In this document: positions 1 to 9,741 of the stretch, piece after piece | Layout: each line of letters starts with the position of its first letter | How positions within the stretch are numbered: position 1 is the first letter of the stretch | Assembly: GCA_046349775.1 (NCBI GenBank) | Contig: JAXMBS010000007.1 | Location: 1 to 64,000 of the forward strand | Length of the DNA stretch: 64,000 nt | DNA from: JAEUIG01 sp046349775 | Lineage (GTDB): Bacteria > Planctomycetota > Planctomycetia > Planctomycetales > Planctomycetaceae | Direction: 5' to 3' | Program-made: the position numbers and the translations under genes | Notes under the pieces: generated by a model | The model's input: the letters and a program-made list of their open reading frames with translations, nothing else | What the model was told of the DNA's origin: nothing | Database searches by the model: none

Positions 1-932
1 AGCGCTTCGCGCGAGAATACTCCCGGCTCCATCTGCGACAGCAGGAATTGCGCGAGGTCCGGCGCGGACGTAATCAAACCGCCAGAAGCCGCCAGGCGAT
101 TCCGGTACGAATGCTCTTCCGGGCGCCGCGGCACCTCGCTGCTATAGCCCCTCGCCACGTGGTGCTGATCTGTGGGTTGGATTGCCGTGTGCTGCAGTTG
201 CAGCGGAGCGCAGACGAGTTCGATGAGCAGCTCGTCGTACGGCTTGCCGGCAGCGCGCTCTAGGGCCAGCCCCAGCAATCCAATCCCCAGGTTCGAATAT
301 GCACATGAAGTCCCCGGATCATCGACCAGTTTGACCTTGGCCAGTTGGCCGTACAGCAACTGTGGCTCGAGCGCATAGCGGCCCTCGACCGATTGCACCG
401 GAGTGCCGAGGTCACGCGGCAGGCCGGACGTGTGCGACGCCAGTTGCCGCAGCGTGATTGTCGCACCCACTTTGGGGGTCGTGCTGATCGACACACCCGC
501 CGGTAGATAATCGACGACGGGCTTGTCCAAATTGACTACGCCTCGCTCATGTAACAGGACCGCGAGCGCCGCGGTGAAAACTTTCGTCACAGAGGCAACG
601 TGATACGAGGTTTCCGGCGTAGCCTGCCTCCCGGCTTCGACATCTTCGAAACCAAAGGCGCGCCGGTACACAACTCGGCCATCGCACACGATCGCGACGC
701 TTAAGCTCGGATATTGGGCCAGCGCCACCTGTTCCTGCAGCCAGGCATCGATCTGCTCGACGTCACCGTCGTCGAGCGCGCTGATGTCGTGAAACACCGG
801 CGGTCGCAGTGCCGCCGGCTCTGACTGGCCCGAAAAGAACACCCTGCAGAGAACAACGAACAGAACCGCCACCAGGAGGCCCTGTGCGACCAGCCACACC
901 GGCAACGATCGGAGTTGTTTGGCGACCCCCAT
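1..932 (-). CDS. Serine hydrolase, beta-lactamase class C-like (partial)
   Basis: The reading frame is open from the ATG at 932 to the left edge, so the C-terminus is missing. A hydrophobic N-terminal segment (residues about 10-30) suggests a signal anchor, so the enzyme probably acts outside the cytoplasmic membrane. The class C beta-lactamase / penicillin-binding fold is shown by SVTK (SxxK nucleophile motif, about residue 113) and YSN (second catalytic triad, about residue 212), with HTSGLP between them, as is typical of the Pfam Beta-lactamase (PF00144) family. The KTG-type motif would lie beyond the edge. Likely roles in the family are esterase, D-amino peptidase or beta-lactamase; the substrate cannot be told. 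The start lies 3 bp after the stop of the upstream gene (936-1454), so the two are probably co-translated. Confidence 0.85.
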   Translation of the reverse strand, partial: MGVAKQLRSLPVWLVAQGLLVAVLFVVLCRVFFSGQSEPAALRPPVFHDISALDDGDVEQIDAWLQEQVALAQYPSLSVAIVCDGRVVYRRAFGFEDVEAGRQATPETSYHVASVTKVFTAALAVLLHERGVVNLDKPVVDYLPAGVSISTTPKVGATITLRQLASHTSGLPRDLGTPVQSVEGRYALEPQLLYGQLAKVKLVDDPGTSCAYSNLGIGLLGLALERAAGKPYDELLIELVCAPLQLQHTAIQPTDQHHVARGYSSEVPRRPEEHSYRNRLAASGGLITSAPDLAQFLLSQMEPGVFSREA

Positions 933-935
933 CAA

Positions 936-1454
936 TCACAGTCCCAGCCACTTCGGAATGACGGGCCCGAAGAAACGCACAGCCGCGGGATCCTGCTGCA
1001 CGATGTCGATGACGTGCTTTCCAAGGGCGACTGTGCCACACGCATAGTACCCGATCGCAACACTTCCAATGGCGACGAAGCCGACGGCGGCGCCGCCAAA
1101 CGCAAACGCTCCGATCGCACCGCCGCCGATCGCACCCAGCAGCCCGATCGCGCCGCCGCCGAGAGCAATCACACCCACTCCCAGCCCGCCGATTGCGACA
1201 ATCCCGCGGGCAAAGCCGCCAACGGCGATCACACCTGTCGCAATGTCGCCGATCGCGATGATTCCGCGAGCATGCCCCCGCATCTCGTTCTTATCGGGGT
1301 CGGGACCTGTCGCAATCACGTACAGCGGGAGACCGCAGATCTCGATATCGGATCGCCTACGCACTCCACGCCAGGTACCTCGTTGCTTCAACTCCGCGAC
1401 TTCGCGCTCCAGCGCGTCGATTCGCTCCTGCAGTTGTTCATTGTCCTGTGGCAT
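936..1454 (-). CDS. Glycine-pentad repeat protein with N-terminal coiled coil
   Basis: Residues about 5-25 are a short heptad-like coiled coil (NEQLQERIDALEREVAELK). After a linker come 16 nearly unbroken pentads of the form G-x-hydrophobic-A-x, for example GIIAI, GDIAT, GVIAV, GGFAR, GIVAI, covering roughly residues 64-146 with a single one-residue insertion. A glycine every five residues with alternating small and large side chains resembles the geometry of pentapeptide-repeat beta-solenoids, but the consensus is not the standard A(D/N)Lxx one. The ATG at 1454 is chosen because AGAGAG lies about 7 bases upstream; a GTG at 1514 would add 20 residues. The gene overlaps proline/alanine-rich plus-strand reading frames that are shadows. 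It is in an operon with the downstream serine hydrolase. Function unknown. Confidence 0.7.
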   Translation of the reverse strand: MPQDNEQLQERIDALEREVAELKQRGTWRGVRRRSDIEICGLPLYVIATGPDPDKNEMRGHARGIIAIGDIATGVIAVGGFARGIVAIGGLGVGVIALGGGAIGLLGAIGGGAIGAFAFGGAAVGFVAIGSVAIGYYACGTVALGKHVIDIVQQDPAAVRFFGPVIPKWLGL

Positions 1455-1661
1455 GGCCGGCTCTCTCATCACCACGCTGCCAATGGGAACCTCACAATCC
1501 AGGTCCACCAGCACGCCGTATCGCGGATTCGGCGGCCGGTCACCGCAAAATGTAACATCGAGTCAGCCATGAGTCGCTCTTCCAGTCTCTATTCCCCGAT
1601 TGCCAGTCCTCACTAGATGCGATCAGCAAATGCTTCGACACTTCCGGACAGGGTCACCCCC

Positions 1662-2970
1662 ATGCTGCGTCGCTGTCTCACCACTTCCGCGGTTCTCCTC
1701 TCACTGGTCTCAGTCGCCGTGTACGCTGACGACTGGCCCCAGTGGATGGGTCCGCATCGCGACAAGGTCTGGCAGGAGACTGGCGTCATCGGCTATATCC
1801 CCGAGAGCGGACTGACGGTCAAATGGCGCGCCGGTCGGCCTCGGTTACGCCGGGCCGGCGGTCGCCGGCAATCCGGGTGTTCGTCCTCGATTACCAGCTC
1901 ACGGATGGCAAGGTCGCCGCCAATCCCGGTACGTCCGACAAGCTGGCGGGTCGAGAGCGACTCGTCTGCCTGAACGCCGACACTGGTGAAGTCCGGTGGG
2001 AACACGGCTATGACCAGCCGTACTCGATTTCCTACGGCTCCGGCCCGCGCACGACGCCGACCGTCGACAGCGACCACGTGTACGCCCTCGGCGCAGAGGT
2101 CGGCTGTCCTGTGCAGCTGACGGCGGCAATCTCGCCTGGGAACACGACCTGAAACAGGAATACGGGGCCGCGACCCCGTACTGGAGTCATTCAGCGCATC
2201 CACTGGTTCACGGCAACTTGCTGATTTCGCTCGTCGGCGGTGACGATTCGGGCGTCGTGGCATTCGAAGCAAGACCGGCAAAGAAGTCTGGCGTGCGGCT
2301 CAGCGGCAAGGAGATCGGTTACTGCCCGCCGACGATGGCGACCGGCACGAAAACACCGCAGCTGCTGATCTGGCTTCCCCGGTGAGATTCACGGCCTCAA
2401 CCCCGAAACCGGCGGTGCTGTGGTCGGTACCGCTGAAGCCCGATTTTGGCATGTCGATCGCCGCCCCGGCCCAACAGGGCGGCTTTTGCGTTCGTCGCCG
2501 GTGTGCGCATCAGAGCGTCCTGCTGGAGCTGGCTGACGACGCCGCGAAACCGAAAGAACTGTGGCGCTGGAACCGGGAGCACGTCGGTATCGACGTCACC
2601 TGGAATTCTGATCGTTGATAACACAATCTTCGGCTGCGACGACAAGGGGCTGGCTGCGCGCGGTCGACCTGCCGACGAAGACCGCCTCTGGAAACTCTCG
2701 CCGCCACCAAGCTTGAGCGGCCGGCGAATTCGGCACGGTGTTCGAAGTCAAGAACGGTGACCGCTGGTTCCTGTTCGCCGATAACGGTGACCTGGCGGTC
2801 GCGGAAATCGACCGCAACGGCTACCACGAGCACGGCCGGTTCCATGTCCTTGAGCCGACGGCTGACGCCTTCGGCCGCGGCTGTCGTGTGGAGCCATCCG
2901 CGTTCGCGCAGCGCTGCCTGTTCGCCCGCGCGACAAGGAGATCGTGTGCGTCTCGCTGGAGAGCAAATAG
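1662..2970 (+). pseudogene. PQQ-like beta-propeller (quinoprotein) protein, frameshifted
   Basis: A signal peptide (MLRRCLTTSAVLLSL, cleavage near VYA-DDW) is followed by the DWPQW motif that opens many planctomycete PQQ-binding-like beta-propeller proteins. The protein then continues across all three frames: LVCLNADTGEVRWEH near 1965-2010, NLAWEHDLKQEY near 2125-2160, LWSVPLKPDFGMSIAAP near 2418-2470, and KEIVCVSLESK at the stop at 2968-2970. At least six frame changes are needed. The blades (LNADTGEVRWEH type) are those of the PQQ/WD40-like quinoprotein family, usually 410-440 residues, which fits the span. It would be exported; the substrate is unknown. The close spacing of indels and conserved residues on both sides of each suggest sequence error more than decay. 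Confidence 0.75.
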
Positions 2971-3076
2971 GATTCAGGAGTTTGGAAATCGGACGACGAG
3001 ATCGACAACTGGTTCGCAACTGACAACTTGGACCTCGAACAGAACCTTGATTCCTATTTCCTGATTCCTGGCTCCT

Positions 3077-4153
3077 ATGCTGACCACCGCCTTCCACCCC
3101 TGGCACGTCGCCCATGGCGGCCGCCTCGTCGACTTCGCCGGCTGGCACATGCCGATTCAGTACACGACGATCACGGACGAGCATCAGGCGGTGCGTCGCG
3201 GGGTTGGTCTGTTCGATGTGCCCCACATGGGCCGGCTGAGATTCACCGGCCCGGACGCCTACGCGGCTCCTCGACAAGTTGTTGACGAACGACGTCGCCG
3301 GCCTCAAGCTTGGCCAAGATCCGCTATGCGGCTCGTCTGTCGCGAGGACGGCGGCATTCTGGATGACGTGCTGGTTTATCGATTCGCCCAGTCGTACCTG
3401 CTGGTCGTGAATGCGTCGAACCGCGGCAAGATCTGGACTGGATCGAGCAGCAACGCGCCGGTTTCAACGCCACAGTGACCGATCTCACGTTCGATCACCC
3501 GATGGTTGCCATTCAGGGTCCGCAAGCGGCACGGCGGTCGTGGAGTCGGCGGTCGGCGTGCCGTTCGCCCCGATGAAATACTATACCGCCGAAGAGATCG
3601 TCATCGGCGTCGCCCGGCGATCCTCAGCTGCCGGCCACCGGCGAGGACGGCTTCGAACTGATCGTCCACCGCGTCGGCCGTTGGCTTGTGGCAGACGCTC
3701 ATCGACAGCCCGGTGCTTCCGTGCACGCCGTGCGGACTGGGGTGCCGCGACACGCTGCGACTCGAAGCCGCGATGCCGCTGTACGGCCACGAGCTTGACG
3801 AGTCGATCGATCCGCTGACGGCGGGTCTCGAGTTCGGCGTCAAGCTGCAAGCGCCCGGTGGCGCGCTGCAACTCGCGCAGCGTGCTGCGGTGGGGGTGAC
3901 GCAGCGTCGCGTCGGCCTGCACAACTTGACGGCCGGCGGATCGCGCGCGAGGGCGACGGTTCAAAGATGGAGCAGCGGTCGGCCGGGTAACGTCCGGTAC
4001 ATTTTCACCGACGCTGGAAAGACCGGTTGCGATGGCCTACGTCGCACCGCATCTGTCCGCCGCGGGGACAAGGCTTGCAATTGACATTCGCGGCCAGCCC
4101 AGGCGGAGGAGGTCGTGTCGCTGCCGTTCTACCGCCGACCGCGTGGGACATAG
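3077..4153 (+). pseudogene. gcvT: Glycine cleavage T protein (aminomethyltransferase), frameshifted
   Basis: This is the T protein of the glycine cleavage system, which transfers the aminomethyl carbon of H-protein-bound glycine to tetrahydrofolate and releases ammonia. The start MLTTAFHPWHVAHGGRLVDF and the stretch WHMPIQYTT...EHQAVRRGVGLFDVPHMG are diagnostic. Further family segments follow in changing frames: GGILDDVLVYRF (about 3352), NATVTDLTFDHPMVAIQGPQA (about 3460-3530), GEDGFELIV (about 3640), and EEVVSLPFYRRPRGT at the end. The span of 1077 nt would give 358 residues, the usual GcvT length, so insertions and deletions nearly cancel. Several frameshifts lie between 3270 and 4110. Other gcv genes are not in the window. 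It converges on glnE. Confidence 0.82.
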
Positions 4154-4280
4154 ACTTCACTGTCCTGGACCCGCAGAGGGTCCGGCACGGTGGTTCGACG
4201 ACGGCAGCGGGAGATCATCGAGGAGACGGCTCATCTCCTGCACCGCCAACGTGTCGTTCCAGCTCGGGATTGAATTCCGC

Positions 4281-7200
4281 CTACGCCCGCTGTAGCCGAG
4301 CCGCCGCGCCCAGAAACTCGAATTCGTCGCTGCCCACCGGCGGGACCGCCAGGTCGCGCGCGTCGCCGCACTTTCATGCGCGGGGCGTCGATCACCCGCC
4401 GCAGGAACCGATACGCGTCGCGGAGCTGCAAACGCTCGGCCTCTGTAAGGACGCCGATCGATTCCAGCGCCCGCAGTGCGGCACGAGTATTTGTGGTCCG
4501 CAGTTCCGGCGACAGGTGGCCGAACGTCATCTGCAAGCCCTGCACCAGGTACTCACAGTCGACCAGCCCGCCGGGAGAACGGCAGCGTTGAACGTCCCGG
4601 CGCGGACCAGTTGCAGCAGTTGCTTCTCGCCGCCCACGCATCGCCGTCACTTCGAACCTGCGTCCGGAATAGGCGGTCCCGGGCCGCGACGATCCGCTCG
4701 CCGAGTTCCGCATCGCCGGCGATCGGCCGCAACTCACCAGCGCTGCCGTTCATAGGGCCAGGCCGGTCCATCCGGGTTAAGTACTTTTCGAAAGTTGCCA
4801 GGAAATGGCAGTCCCTCCCGCCTTGCCATACGGCCGCAGGCGGAGGTCGATCTCGAAAATCCCCTCGCGTTTCGCGCGGATCGTCTTGCGGAAGGCCTCG
4901 ACCAGCCGCTCGAAGTACTCGGCATTCGAAATCAGGTCCGGCCCGCTCGTATCGCCGTCTGCGTCGTAGACAAACAACAGCTCGATGTCCGACGCAAATC
5001 CCAGTTCCTGGCCGCCGCACTTGCCAAGCGCGCACACGCTCAAGCCGCAGACCGCGCCGTCTCCGCGCAACGGCGTGCCATAGGTGGCGCGCAATTCGGC
5101 ATCGCACATCCGCAGGGCGGCCGTCACGATGACTTCGGCCAGGTCGGTCAGCTCGTGCGAGAACATTCCGAACTTGTCCTGCAGACCCAGGACGTGCCGC
5201 ATGTCGATCCGCAGGGATTCGCGGTCTTTGAAGTCGTTGAGCGCATCGCGTCTGGCTTCCGCCGACTGACAAGCGGCCAGCGTCCGGTCGAGGTCCGCTG
5301 CAAGCGTGGTGCGCGACTTGGGCTGCTGCAATCCGGCAATGTCCGCGACGACGGGGAACAGGTTCGCGTGCTGCAGGCGGAGACAGTCGTGCCAGAGGAA
5401 ATCGCTGACGCCGAGCAACCGGGCCAGCGCGTCGAGGACTTCAGAGTTCTGCAGGTCGGCCAGATCCTGCATCCAGCCGGGGCGTCGGAACAGCCCTCCT
5501 ACGAACTCGCGGAAGTTGACGAGCGCCGCTTCCGGGTTCGAGGACCGCGGCAGCAGGTGCGTGAAGTGCTTGATCAGCACGACTGCCGCCCGCAGCTCGT
5601 TGAGCCGGTCGACGTCCTCGATCTTCTCCCCGGCCGCATCGACGACCCACAGCGTGTCCACGACCTGTGGACCTTCGGATGCGATCCAGACGCGCTGGAT
5701 CGACACGCCGCGCATGGCCAGCGCGCTGGTAAGTTCGTACAGGAATCCGGTGGTGTCGTCGGCCCGGATGTGCATCACCGTCGCGTCGTCCGAGACCCGG
5801 TTGTCGATCGTGATCTCCACGGGCAACAGCGCGCCGCCGGTCGTTGCAGGCTGTGGCGGCATCGCGGCCGCCACCTGCCGTGCCAGACGTCCCTGCGCCT
5901 CTGCTCCGCGCCCCTCCTCGGCGAGCCTCAGAAGTTCGCGCAATTCGGTCTCGTACGTGTCCCAGTCCGGAATGCCATCGCCGGCGGCGACAGGTTGAAT
6001 GCGAAACACGTTGACGTACTTGCGACGTCGCACGGCCTCTTCGAGCCGGACACGATCGAGCGTCTCGACGTCGGCCCCGGTGAACACGCAGCCGGATTCG
6101 ATATTCCAGCCGTGAGCCAGCAGCAACCCGCACATCAGCGACAGGTCGCCCAGCTGGTCATACCCGACGACCGTCAGCTCCCACGCGCCGTCCGGTAGCC
6201 GCCTGGGCTGCGTGGTCACGCGCTGTCCAGCGCCGAGCTGCTCCAGCAGCTTCAGGTGCCGCACAACGTCGTCGCCGTTGAAGAGCTCTGCGTAGGAATT
6301 GGCCGCATCACCTAAATGGGTCGCGACCGCGGCCCTCGTGGTCTGAGGAGCCGCGTCCGGCGTCTCCTCCGTCTGGAGCACTCGCCGTTCAAAAATCCGT
6401 CGGATCGCCCGGCGGTGCTGGTCGTAATACTGGACGAATTCGCGCCCTCCCGGAAAGTCGAGGCGCTTCGCCAGGTAGTCGAGCTCGCGCGCGTCGTCCG
6501 GCAGCGCGTGCGCCTGCTTATTGTGCATGCGCTGCAGCGCGTGCTCGATGGTGCGCAGGACAACGTACCCACCCGTCAATTGCCGGTACTCGTCCGCCTG
6601 CAGGATGTCGTGATCGGCCAGCCGCACAAGTCCGTCGAGAGTGTTCGCGGAGCGCACGGACGGCAATTCGCGGCCATGCACGAGCTGCAGATATTGTGTC
6701 ACGAACTCGACGTCGCGGATGCTGCCCCGGCCGGTCTTCACTTCCCCCCAGCCGCGCCCGCTGCGATCCAGTTGCTGCTCCATCCGCCGCTTCATGTCGC
6801 GAATCTCGGCCCGCGCCGCCTCGGGAGCGACGTCAGACACAATCGGCTCCAGACGCCGCAGCAGCGTCGCGCCGATCTCGAGATTTCCGGCCACGGGCCG
6901 CGCCTTCAGCAGCGCCTGCTTCTCCCAGATTCGCCCGTGCTGTCGGAGGTAGCTTTCGTACGCATCCACCGTCGCAACCAGGGGACCCGATGATCCCCAC
7001 GGCCGCAGCCGCATGTCCACGCGATACAGAAAGCCGTCCGCCGTAGCCTCCGACAGCGCCTTGATGACCCTCTGCCCCAATGCCCAGTGCCGCTCGGCAT
7101 CGGCCGCGCACACGAACACGAGATCGATGTCCGAACTGTAATTGAGTTCCTCGCCGCCGAGTTTTCCGAACGCCAGGATCGCGAAGTCACTCGCGTCGCA

Positions 7201-7839
7201 CTGCAGCTCGTCGACCGCGGCCGCGAGAGTGTTTTGAATCAGGCTGTCTGCCAGCAGCGCGAGCTGCAGCGTGACGGTTTTCAGGTCCATCAGCCCAAAC
7301 GCATCACACGCCGCCAGCCGCAGCAATTCCCACTGCTGGAATCGCCGCAAGGCATTCAGTTTTTCGCCGTAGCTGGCGGCTGCCGCGGCCGCGGCGCGCC
7401 CTTCCTCGTACAGTTCCGGCCGCGATTTGACTTCGGCAACCCGCTTATGCTCGACAAGCCGATGCAGATAGTGCGGCGAGCGCAGCAGGATCTCAGTAAG
7501 GAACTGACTGCCGACGAACAACCGCACGAGGATTTCGATCGCCCGCGGATGCCGGCCCAGATACCGATACAACTCGTCGCGCTGCGGCGACGCCTGCGTC
7601 AGCCGCTCGAAATTCGTCAGCGACCCATCGGGCGTTGCCGCCTCCGAGAGCGCCGCAAACAGGGCCGGAAGCACGGCAGCCAGTGCTGATCGCTCGTCAC
7701 TGGTCTGCGCCAGGCTGCGCAGCCGACGCAAGGCGGTCTCGGCGTCGCTGAACCCGATCTCGGTCAGCCACCGGCGCGCACTAGGCCCATCCTCAGCAGC
7801 AGAGTTCAGCAGCGCCAGGCAATTATCGGCCGTAAACAT
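4281..7839 (-). CDS. glnE: Glutamine synthetase adenylyltransferase/adenylyl-removing enzyme with ACT domain; C-terminus frameshifted
   Basis: GlnE adenylylates glutamine synthetase (inactivating it) with its C-terminal domain and removes AMP with its N-terminal domain. The first 1020 codons are intact. The N-terminal nucleotidyltransferase motif GKLGGEELNYSSDIDLVFV is at about residue 223, with an RxVEFVTQ-type segment (RDVEFVTQYLQLVHG) after it. The second, GKCGGQELGFASDIELLFV, is at about residue 937, followed by EIDLRLRPYGKAG. Between them, residues about 683-745 look like an ACT domain (MHIRADDTTGFLYELTSAL, GVSIQRVWIASEG), which is not part of the standard E. coli GlnE architecture. After SWQLS (about 4790) the C-terminus continues in other frames (DGPAWPYERQ, LRPIAGDAELGERIV, VDCEYLVQGLQMTFGHLSPE, SDEFEFLGAAARLQRA) to a stop at 4281-4283. 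At least three indels lie within 4380-4790. Confidence 0.9.
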
Positions 7840-8026
7840 GGAGGGCGTGGTGGAAGAGCAGTCCCACCCCGATCGTACGGAGCAGGGGGACTGGCGAACA
7901 GGGACTGGGGAATGGCAGTGACATGTCCGTTCCCCAAAGCAGTCAAGATGGCTTCAACCTGACCAATTCAAAAACCAAAATCGAACATCTAAAATCGGAC
8001 ATCGAAAATCCCCCTGCGCCGCCTCC

Positions 8027-9457
8027 ATGCTCCACATCGACGCTTCTCTCTCCCCCGCCGACCTGTCCACACGCATCGCGCGGATGTGGGAGCGATCGGC
8101 TGTCTGCCTCGATGCGCTGGAGCGCGACTGGCATCCTGCGCATGGCTCTCCGGTGTTTACTGTCGACGGCCGCTATACCGCGCAGGGGTGGACCGAATGG
8201 ACGCAGGGTTTCCAGTTCGGTTCGGCGATCCTGCAGTTTGACGCCGCGCGGGAGCAGCGGTTTCTGGAGTCAGGCCGCCGGGCCACCGTCGAGCACATGG
8301 CGCCGCATGTGAGCCACATCGGCGTTCACGACCACGGGTTCAACAACGTCAGCACCTACGGCAACCTGCGGCGGCTGATCCTCGAAGGGCGCATTCCGCG
8401 CAATCAATCTGAGCTCGACTTTTATGAACTCGCCCTGAAACTCAGCGGCGCTGTCCAGGCCGCACGCTGGACGAACACAGACGACCGGCTGGGGTTCATC
8501 TATTCGTTCAATGGCCCGCACTCGCTGTTCTCCGACACCATGCGTTCGCTGCGGGCGCTCGCGCTCGCGCATCAGCTCGGCCACAAGCTGATGGGCGAGG
8601 GGGACCGGCCGATCAGCCTGCTGTGGCGGCTCGTGGAGCACGCGCGGACGACCGCCATGTACAACGTGTACTACGGCGGGCAGCGCGACGCGTATGACGT
8701 CCCCGGCCGCGTCGTGCATGAGAGCATTTTTAACACGAAGAACGGCGCGTATCGGTGCCCGTCCACGCAGCAAGGCTACAGCCCGTTCACCACCTGGACG
8801 CGCGGGCTGGCCTGGATCGTGCTGGGGTACGCCGAGCAGCTCGAATTCCTCGAGACGGTTCCCGACAACGAACTCGACCCGCTCGGCGGCCGCACCAGTC
8901 TGGAAACCGACATGCTCCGCGCGTGCTCTGTGGCCTGCGACTACTTCATCGAGAACACCCCCACAGATGGAGTTCCTTATTGGGACACCGGCGCGCCGGG
9001 GCTCGCGCACCTGGGCAACTACCTCGATCGGCCAGCCGACCCGTTCAATGATCACGAACCGGTCGACAGTTCCGCGGCCGCAATCACCTGTCAGGGCCTG
9101 ATCCGTCTCGGCCGGTACCTCATCAACCATCCCGACGCGCAACCGGCCGGGTGCCGGCTTGCCGGCGAGCGCGATGACCTGCCTCGCGCCGGCCGCCGGT
9201 ACGTCCAGGCCGGGCTGACGACCCTCCGCACGCTGCTCAGCGAGCCGTATCTGTCCTCCGATCCGAATCACCACGGCCTGCTGCTGCACTCGATCTATCA
9301 CCGCCCGCGCGGCTGGGACCACATCCCGCACGGCCGCAAAATCCCGTGCGGCGAAGCCTGCCTGTGGGGCGACTACCACCTGCGCGAAGCTGCGCTGTAT
9401 GTGTCGCGGCTGGCGGAGGGGAAGGACTACACGTTCTTCGGGCCCGCCTTGACATGA
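8027..9457 (+). CDS. Glycoside hydrolase family 88, unsaturated glucuronyl hydrolase-like
   Basis: The 476-residue protein resembles GH88 unsaturated uronyl hydrolases, which hydrate and release the 4,5-unsaturated uronic acid left at the non-reducing end by polysaccharide lyases. Evidence: an HDHGF motif at residues 101-105 (Asp102 aligns with the first catalytic Asp of the family), GVPYWDTGAPG, VDSSAAAITCQGLIRLG and the closing CLWGDYHLREAALY, the usual order of GH88 signature segments. No convincing signal peptide is seen, so a cytoplasmic location is likely. The ATG has no strong Shine-Dalgarno sequence. The SDR dehydrogenase about 280 bp downstream on the same strand could process the released uronate (as KduD does), but this is inferred from proximity only. 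Confidence 0.82.
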   Translation: MLHIDASLSPADLSTRIARMWERSAVCLDALERDWHPAHGSPVFTVDGRYTAQGWTEWTQGFQFGSAILQFDAAREQRFLESGRRATVEHMAPHVSHIGVHDHGFNNVSTYGNLRRLILEGRIPRNQSELDFYELALKLSGAVQAARWTNTDDRLGFIYSFNGPHSLFSDTMRSLRALALAHQLGHKLMGEGDRPISLLWRLVEHARTTAMYNVYYGGQRDAYDVPGRVVHESIFNTKNGAYRCPSTQQGYSPFTTWTRGLAWIVLGYAEQLEFLETVPDNELDPLGGRTSLETDMLRACSVACDYFIENTPTDGVPYWDTGAPGLAHLGNYLDRPADPFNDHEPVDSSAAAITCQGLIRLGRYLINHPDAQPAGCRLAGERDDLPRAGRRYVQAGLTTLRTLLSEPYLSSDPNHHGLLLHSIYHRPRGWDHIPHGRKIPCGEACLWGDYHLREAALYVSRLAEGKDYTFFGPALT

Positions 9458-9522
9458 ACCGATGAAACAAGAGGTAACGGAGAGAGGAGAGAACAGAGAA
9501 GCGGGGCTTGCAGAGTGGGTTT

Positions 9523-9657
9523 ACAGAAGGTCACGAAGGACACAAAGTACAACAGCAGGCGACGTGCAATTGCAATGCTTGGTCTGACAAACATTGCCGC
9601 ATCACCGAAACTGACCCCAACAAATCAACACTCTTCGTGCCCTTCGTGACCTTCTGT
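9523..9657. repeat. 135-bp inverted-repeat element, copy 1
   Basis: ACAGAAGGTCACGAAGG at 9523-9539 is matched exactly, in reverse complement, at 9641-9657 (17-bp perfect arms, 101-nt inner segment). The gap between the GH88 gene and the SDR gene holds nothing else except a second weaker pair of GGTAACGGAG-like tracts near 9471 and 9710. A sister copy lies at 21229-21354. Confidence 0.75.
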
Positions 9658-9741
9658 TCGCACGTTTTTGTGGTCTTTGGCCGACGAGCGCTCTGTTTAC
9701 CTCAGTGACCTCTGTTACCTACTGTTTTTCCGTCTTTGCAG

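Noticed and set aside
1069..1572. Pro/Ala-rich plus-strand frame (PPPIAPSSPIAPPP)
   Set aside because: It is the complement of the Gly-pentad repeat gene, which has a coiled coil, a ribosome site and operon context.
4795..6198. Plus-strand 467-codon frame opposite glnE
   Set aside because: Antisense to a gene with unmistakable GlnE motifs.
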